Source: Botryococcus braunii (Eukaryota; Chlorophyta; Trebouxiophyceae). Taken from it: a stretch of 17,500 nt of DNA. Positions within the stretch are counted from its first letter, which is position 1; each line of letters begins with the position of its first letter. The DNA lies in contig MVGU01001455.1 of NCBI GenBank assembly GCA_002005505.1, positions 32,501 through 50,000 on the forward strand, written 5' to 3'. Under the pieces are notes generated by a model that saw nothing but the letters and a program-made list of their open reading frames with translations, was not told the origin of the DNA and did not search any database. Below, one piece after another: positions 14,546 through 17,500 of this stretch. The position numbers and the translations under genes were made by a program.

Positions 14546-14731
14546 TCAAAAAGCGGGGGGATCCCGTGGAATCGCTGCACTTTCCTCTCCCTCAAATTGT
14601 GTCTGAGCCTCACCGTCCCGCCCGCGAGACATCGAAAAACCGCATTGCGCCTTCGACATGACACGCTGAACCGCCTGCGGGATTCGGGGAAGCCTACACC
14701 CGAGACCCCGTAGCGAATTTACCCCACACAC
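14546..14731 (-). CDS. Possible terminal exon, minus strand
   Basis: A minus-strand open frame reads AVQRVMSKAQCGFSMSRGRD, then EAQTQFEGEESAAIPRDPPA and F-stop. Possible acceptors are cccgcag (next base 14681) and ggtgtag. It could be the last exon of the gene at 14893-16488 if the donor GCCT|gtgagc at 14930 is used. That donor leaves phase 1, however, which puts this region in a different frame after either acceptor. The reading frame is therefore unresolved, and it may be unrelated or non-coding. Confidence 0.25.
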   Translation of the reverse strand: MCGVNSLRGLGCRLPRIPQAVQRVMSKAQCGFSMSRGRDGEAQTQFEGEESAAIPRDPPAF

Positions 14732-14784
14732 CTACCTAAGTAAAACCGCCAACCCAAGATTCCCAGCTATAGGAAGTGCGTAGT

Positions 14785-14930
14785 GCTGCATCAGGGCTCG
14801 AAGGCGCCCTCTCCTGCCCACGGCCGATAGCTGGAAGGAGCACTCTCCTGCCCACAGCCGATAGCTGGAAGGAGCCCTCTCCTGCGAACGCATCAGAGGT
14901 CGAAGGCTCCCTCTCCTGCCCACAGCTCAC
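14785..14930. repeat. Tandem repeat, unit about 35 bp
   Basis: About four copies of a unit containing GGAAGGAGCCCTCTCCTGCC then CACAGCCGATAGCT or variants. The minus-strand CTGTGGGCAGGAGAGGG in each copy abuts or overlaps the end of the coding sequence at 14893. Confidence 0.85.
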
Positions 14931-15098
14931 AGGCCTGGGGGAGTTCCCGGAATTGCATCTTCCTCCTCTTCCTCATCCTCCGCATCCAGCGCTCCCTGCC
15001 TGGCAGGCTCCAGATATCTGGAACACATCCCAGCCACCAACACACTGGATCACCTAAACCGCTGAATTTATATACCAATCAACACTCACTGTCACGGC

Positions 15099-15185
<87 letters not shown>

Positions 15186-16488
15186 CTCTCTCTCTCTCTC
15201 TCTCTCTCTCTCTTGCTCTCTCTCTCTGCCCCTCTCACCTTCCCTCCCCCCTCCCTCACCCTCTCTATGCACACACGCGCGAGCGCGCGCGTGTGGGATG
15301 ACCCCAGGGGAGGAGGGGAGTCGCGCACCTGCTGTGGAGGGGGAGGGCCCAGTCTTGCCAGACCCGCTCCTCGCCGTCCCGTTGGCCCTCTTCCTGGGCA
15401 CCCGCGTCGGCCCAGTGGCGGGCCCCTGCTCCCTGCTGGGGTACCCACTCCCCTCTCCACTCCTGCTCTCCCTGCTCTTCTCCGCCTCGATCCTCTGCTT
15501 CCAGTCTGCGTGCCGCACCCCTTCCCTTCCTCAATGTGCCAGGTCAGCACCACCTCAGCGCCACATCAGGGCCCTTGCAAGCGTCAAACAGTCCTATATA
15601 GACCCCACAGAAGAGTGACGCGGGGGAGGGGGGGACAATCACCCGGCTTGGGGCGGGTCACAGGGGGAGGAAGCTAAAAGGGAGGAAGCTAAAAGGATAG
15701 GAAGAGGAAGAGGCAGGAAAGGAAGGGGCAGGGGGATCCTGGTTCAGCCCCTAGATGAGGATGGAGACTTGGAGAAATGGGGGGTGGGGCACAAAACGGT
15801 GATTATCAATGGAATTCCCCCGGGGGGGGGGGAGGCTGTATGATGAGTGGAAGTGGGAGAAAGGGGGGGGGGGCGCTATATGATGACTGGCAGTGAAAGG
15901 GGAGGGGGGGAAGAGAGGGGGTACTGGAGGACCTGAATCATCAGAAGACATGGCTTGATTATACAGCGAGTCGTTGAAGAAGTTCGACGGAAGATGTTGA
16001 TGCTGTTTGTTGTATTCTTCAGTCACGCTACAGGCCAGCTCAAACTGCCGGAGCGCTGGCGGTGCGGGGATCTTGCTGAAGTACATGACCACGTGACTCG
16101 ACCGTGCGGGGGGCTTGCTGAAGTACATTGCTGCCACATGACTCAACAGCGCAAGGAGTTTAGTAAAGTACATGTCCAGATGACTAAAACAGTGCAATGA
16201 GCTTGCTGAAATACATGACCACGTGATTTGACAGTGCGAGGAGCTTGCTGAAGGACTTGGCCATGTGGCTGACTGCGATGATGGATGACAGAGAGGAGGA
16301 GGAGGAGAAAGGTGGGGGAGGAGGAGGGCGAGAAGGAAGAGGAGGTAGAAACTGCGCGAGGACTGAGGAAGATCGAAAAGTACCTGTGCCTCATCTTTGC
16401 ATCCAACAGAGGATCGTCGTGCCGGCCTGACGTGTGCGGCATGTCCCCTTCCACTTCCACTTCCACCTCCACGTCCCCTTCCAGGCTT
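14893..16488 (-). CDS. Four exons of an unrecognised charged, mostly disordered protein (5' end missing)
   Basis: Minus-strand exons are 16488-16384, 16075-15933, 15505-15329 and 15017-14893. Three split codons join cleanly (AG+C, G+AC, G+AT). The exons read SLEGDVEVEVEVEGDMPHTS and on to PLLDAKMRH; then KIPAPPALRQFELACSVTEE, YNKQHQHLPSNFFNDSLYNQ and AMSSDDS; then WKQRIEAEKSRESRSGEGSG and a Pro/Arg/Gly/Ser-rich stretch; then IWSLPGRERWMRRMRKRRKM and on to GAFDL-stop. Nearly all third codon positions in the last two exons are G or C, which supports the frame. The product has an alternating Val-Glu stretch, a compact middle exon and a basic C-terminal part, so a nuclear or nucleic-acid-binding role is conceivable but not shown. 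The donor TCAG|gtcctc is weak. The last exon may instead end at 14931 with donor gtgagc, which would move the tandem repeat into an intron. The 5' exons lie above 16488. Confidence 0.65.
15104..15213. repeat. (TC)n microsatellite
   Basis: A nearly pure TC tract with two TTGC interruptions, in the last intron of the minus-strand gene (15018-15328), where it reads (GA)n in the sense strand. It is followed by C-rich DNA and an alternating CGCGCG stretch near 15276-15293. Confidence 0.98.
15822..15917. repeat. G-run tandem repeat in an intron
   Basis: Two to three copies of about 41 bp, each a run of 7 to 12 G followed by a segment such as CTGTATGATGAGTGGAAGTG. They lie in the intron 15506-15932 of the minus-strand gene, so the transcript carries C runs. 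The G-rich strand has four or more long G tracts and could form quadruplexes. Confidence 0.8.
16065..16262. repeat. Tandem repeat, unit about 43 bp, covering a splice acceptor
   Basis: About five copies of a unit containing CTTGCTGAAGTACATGACCA then CGTGACT. In minus-strand sense each copy reads GTACTTCAGCAAG or a variant, and the copy nearest the exon supplies the acceptor TTCAG at 16076 and the first codons of the exon 16075-15933. The other copies lie in the intron upstream. Confidence 0.85.
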
Positions 16489-16560
16489 CTGCACAGATAG
16501 AATCGGCGATTACCCCCCTGGGGCCCCTTTCCGGAACGCCAGATGCCCAAAAATCACAGC

Positions 16561-16578
16561 GCGCGCGCGCGCCGCACA

Positions 16579-16665
<87 letters not shown>

Positions 16666-16687
16666 AGAGAGAGAGAGAGAGTCAGAG

Positions 16688-16718
<31 letters not shown>

Positions 16719-16728
16719 AGAGACAGAC

Positions 16729-16824
<96 letters not shown>

Positions 16825-16915
16825 TGACAGACGGGCATATCAGAGGGACACACATACACACGCTTAACACAGAGAAAAAGAGACGTGAGAGAGAAAGAGA
16901 GAGACGGGCGGGGGG
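16561..16915. repeat. (GC)(CA)(GA)n composite microsatellite
   Basis: A CGCGCG stretch, then (CA)n at about 16575-16597, then a long (GA)n region to about 16824 with many GGA, AAG and CAGA slips. A CA-rich and GA-rich tail follows, then a G run of about 15 ending near 16925. It is probably in an upstream intron of the minus-strand gene. Confidence 0.97.
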
Positions 16916-17002
16916 GGGGGGGGGGACACACGTGCATCAGCAGATGATCATGGCATCTCTAACACGTCATGTGTGTTCCATGTTTCTAATGCCCCCTTTC
17001 AC

Positions 17003-17078
17003 ATGAGCCCATGGCCACATCCAGCGCTTCTCCTCCTGCTTCGAGGACGACAACCCACGAATTCGAACTCCCCCCGCC
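17003..17078 (-). CDS. Possible upstream exon of the minus-strand gene
   Basis: In minus-strand sense a long pyrimidine tract ending tttctttcttttag precedes 17078, an excellent acceptor, and CTCAT|gtgaaa at 17002 is a fair donor. One frame reads SNSWVVVLEAGGEALDVAMG. The frame that joins the exon at 16488 in phase reads RGEFEFVGCRPRSRRRSAGC instead, and an intervening exon is possible. The acceptor is convincing; the frame is not. Confidence 0.35.
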
Positions 17079-17133
17079 CTAAAAGAAAGAATAAAAGAAT
17101 AAGGAATAAAGGGTTTTGCAGGGGGTGTAACAG

Positions 17134-17440
17134 AGGTTCGAACCGCGGAGCCTCTTGTGAGGCCCCAGCTCTCTGGTCGGTCCATGCATCGGCGAACTGC
17201 GCCGCCAGGCTCTGGGCCGGGCCCCTACTTGCGGGCGGGCCACCTTCCGAGCCTCCTGCGGGAGCAGGCTGTGCGGGAGCTTCCCCCTCCCCGTGGACCG
17301 GCAGACGCCGAATATCGCTGTCGGGACCCTGCCGCGTGAGTGGGGTCGTCGTCTGAGCTGGCCCAGTCCGGGGAGCAAACCGGCTAGGCCCCGCCGCGCC
17401 CGTCCTGTCTGCACAGGTCCCCAAACCCCCGTCACTTCTC
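17134..17440. other. GC-rich segment with coding-like frames on both strands
   Basis: On the plus strand an exon 17134-17334 would follow taacag and end at the good donor gtgagt, reading AGHLPSLLREQAVRELPPPR. On the minus strand an open frame of up to 160 codons includes SLAAQFADAWTDQRAGASQE. Both have about 70 percent G or C at third positions. The minus strand agrees with the gene at 14893-16488 and the acceptor at 17079, the plus strand has the better donor, and only one is likely real. It could also be a CpG-rich promoter. Confidence 0.35.
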
Positions 17441-17500
17441 ATGAAGTTCTTGCATGACTCCTCTTCATGAAATTCTTGCACGGCTCCTCCTCATGAAGCT
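17439..17500. repeat. 26-bp tandem repeat running off the window
   Basis: Two full copies (17439-17464 and 17465-17490) and the start of a third, each beginning TCATGAA(G/A)TTCTTGCA and ending GCTCCTCC or GACTCCTCT. The array continues past the end of the window. Confidence 0.9.

Noticed and set aside
14893..15017. Alternative frame of the last minus-strand exon, reading LEPARQGALDAEDEEEEEDA
   Set aside because: It ends in an attractive acidic tail but does not match the phase of the preceding exon and has lower third-position GC.
17100..17160. tRNA T-arm-like GGTTCGAACC
   Set aside because: The flanking bases do not form a 5-bp stem on either strand, and no anticodon or acceptor stem is found.

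Overview
This is nuclear DNA from a eukaryote with spliced genes, and the window has nothing bacterial in it: no operons or ribosome-binding sites, GT-AG introns, short exons (26 to about 190 bp), and introns and spacers packed with dinucleotide microsatellites and 23 to 55 bp minisatellites. The one recognisable protein is DIM1, the U5 snRNP thioredoxin-like protein. Its N-terminus (MSYLLPHLH) and its QEFIDIVE segment look to me like the green lineage. With the mixed GC content and repeat-rich introns, a green alga or early streptophyte is my best guess. This is inference; no species can be named.

Layout. 1-1751, plus strand: the 3' part of an unrecognised helical protein, in about three exons, with a minisatellite and a (CA)(GA)(GT) block in its introns. 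2153-2870, plus: a possible two-exon gene for a 64-residue protein ending in a hydrophobic segment. 3388-5131, minus: a complete five-exon DIM1 gene. 5132-5935: a divergent promoter spacer rich in palindromes. 5936-9367, plus: a seven-exon gene for a 318-residue tail-anchored protein I do not recognise; its introns hold a 73-nt near-perfect hairpin, a 23-bp minisatellite and two long (CT)n/(CA)n blocks. 9525-9990: a minisatellite of about 46 bp with two alternating repeat types. 10008-11201, plus: three well-phased exons of an unrecognised gene. 11202-14745: mostly empty, with short inverted and direct repeats and one composite microsatellite. 14893-16488, minus: four exons with consistent phases from a charged, mostly disordered protein whose 5' end lies upstream. 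16569-17500: a (GA)n-rich block, then a GC-rich segment that looks codable on both strands, then a 26-bp tandem repeat running off the edge.

The genes do not form a pathway or cassette. I found no mobile element with recognisable proteins, no CRISPR, no tRNA or rRNA, and no defence or toxin system. The most unusual content is structural: paired (TG)n/(CA)n tracts able to fold across introns, an intronic miRNA-like hairpin, and tandem repeats whose units carry splice-site sequence. Exon boundaries were found by reading splice signals and testing reading phase by hand; no alignment or transcript data were available. Only DIM1 is confirmed by family knowledge.
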